Positions 63,784 to 64,000 of a stretch of DNA of 64,000 nt are shown here, in pieces; positions within the stretch are counted from its first letter, which is position 1, and each line of letters starts with the position of its first letter. The position numbers were made by a program, and so were the translations under genes. This DNA is from Candidatus Phosphoribacter hodrii. Its GTDB lineage: Bacteria; Actinomycetota; Actinomycetes; Actinomycetales; Dermatophilaceae. The stretch spans positions 752,501-816,500 of the forward strand of contig JADJIB010000002.1 in NCBI GenBank assembly GCA_016707175.1, in the 5' to 3' direction. Under the pieces are notes generated by a model, which was given only the letters and a program-made list of their open reading frames with translations, was not told where the DNA came from and did not search any database.

Positions 63784-64000
63784 TCAGGCCGGGCCGGCCT
63801 TGTAGCCGACCCCGCGGACCGTCACGACGATCTGCGGACGCTCGGGGTCGTGCTCGATCTTGCTGCGCAGGCGTTGGACGTGGACGTTGACCAGGCGGGT
63901 GTCCCCGGCGTGGCGGTAGCCCCAGACCTGCTCCAGGAGCACCTCGCGGGTGAACACCTGCCAGGGTTTGCGGGCGAGGGCGACGAGCAGGTCGAACTCC
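63784..64000 (-). CDS. mtrA: MtrA response regulator (C-terminal part; gene cut by window end)
   Basis: The last 71 codons of an OmpR-type response regulator. The frame reads EFDLLVALARKPWQVFTREV, EQVWGYRHAG, VNVHVQRLRSKIEHDPE and ends VRGVGYKAGPA. This is the winged-helix DNA-binding domain and agrees with MtrA. MtrAB controls cell-wall and division genes in actinobacteria. The stop at 63784 is four bases before the mtrB start. Confidence 0.95.
   Translation of the reverse strand, partial: EFDLLVALARKPWQVFTREVLLEQVWGYRHAGDTRLVNVHVQRLRSKIEHDPERPQIVVTVRGVGYKAGPA

Overview
The window is about 70% G+C with dense gene packing, many GTG starts and 1-4 base stop/start overlaps. The gene content is that of a mycothiol-using actinobacterium of the Micrococcales type, probably near Intrasporangiaceae/Dermatophilaceae: MtrAB-LpqB, a DDN-type reductase, a mycothiol-type DsbA-like protein, two maleylpyruvate-isomerase-fold proteins, ClpP1P2, GlbO and a WS/DGAT acyltransferase. 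Family placement is inference. No rRNA, transposase, phage gene or CRISPR array was seen. Two tRNA genes are present.

Layout. 1-16.3 kb holds the conserved rne-rplU-rpmA-obg-proB-proA-nadD cluster (minus strand), with a GT2 glycosyltransferase, an EamA exporter and small enzymes, then a TIGR03936 protein, a PlsC acyltransferase, a TIGR03086 protein, an AraC regulator and a GNAT enzyme. 16.4-26 kb holds valS, then clpP-clpP-clpX (with a ClgR-type site), a hemerythrin-like protein, an MFS exporter and trigger factor. 26-30 kb holds tRNA-Pro, tRNA-Gly, trmB, a small MT0933-like protein and a dsbA-like/rpiB/spoIIE-phosphatase operon. 30-35.6 kb is a tight operon pepN-mscS-glbO-GH13. 35.7-38.5 kb is an unusual coupled pair that looks like orphan type VII secretion substrates. 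38.4-46 kb holds a WS/DGAT-patatin-DUF6912 operon, a CpaE-like/SAF pair, a BldC-like regulator, a LysM protein and a DUF6459 protein. 46-64 kb holds secA, a serine hydrolase, a triple-GNAT protein, a second MFS gene, a YcaQ-like glycosylase, a response regulator, hpf, comF, lpqB, mtrB and the end of mtrA.

Two window-wide signals stand out. First, the octamer GTATGCCG / CGGCATAC occurs about 90 times by eye (one per about 0.7 kb, about 14 times chance), equally on both strands, in all reading frames and between genes. In several intergenic gaps it forms inverted pairs, the arrangement known for DNA uptake sequences of Neisseria and Pasteurellaceae. Second, the sequence carries single-base indels, mostly in short homopolymers. 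They break at least four genes, and a 3.1 kb tandem duplication of comF-lpqB-mtrB near the right end differs between copies almost only by such indels. These look like read or assembly errors rather than biology, so frames in the last 8 kb should be trusted only after re-sequencing.

The genes mostly serve housekeeping: ribosome and RNA processing (rne, rplU, rpmA, obg, trmB, valS, hpf), protein quality control (clp, tig, pepN), export and envelope sensing (secA, mtrAB, lpqB), and proline and NAD synthesis.
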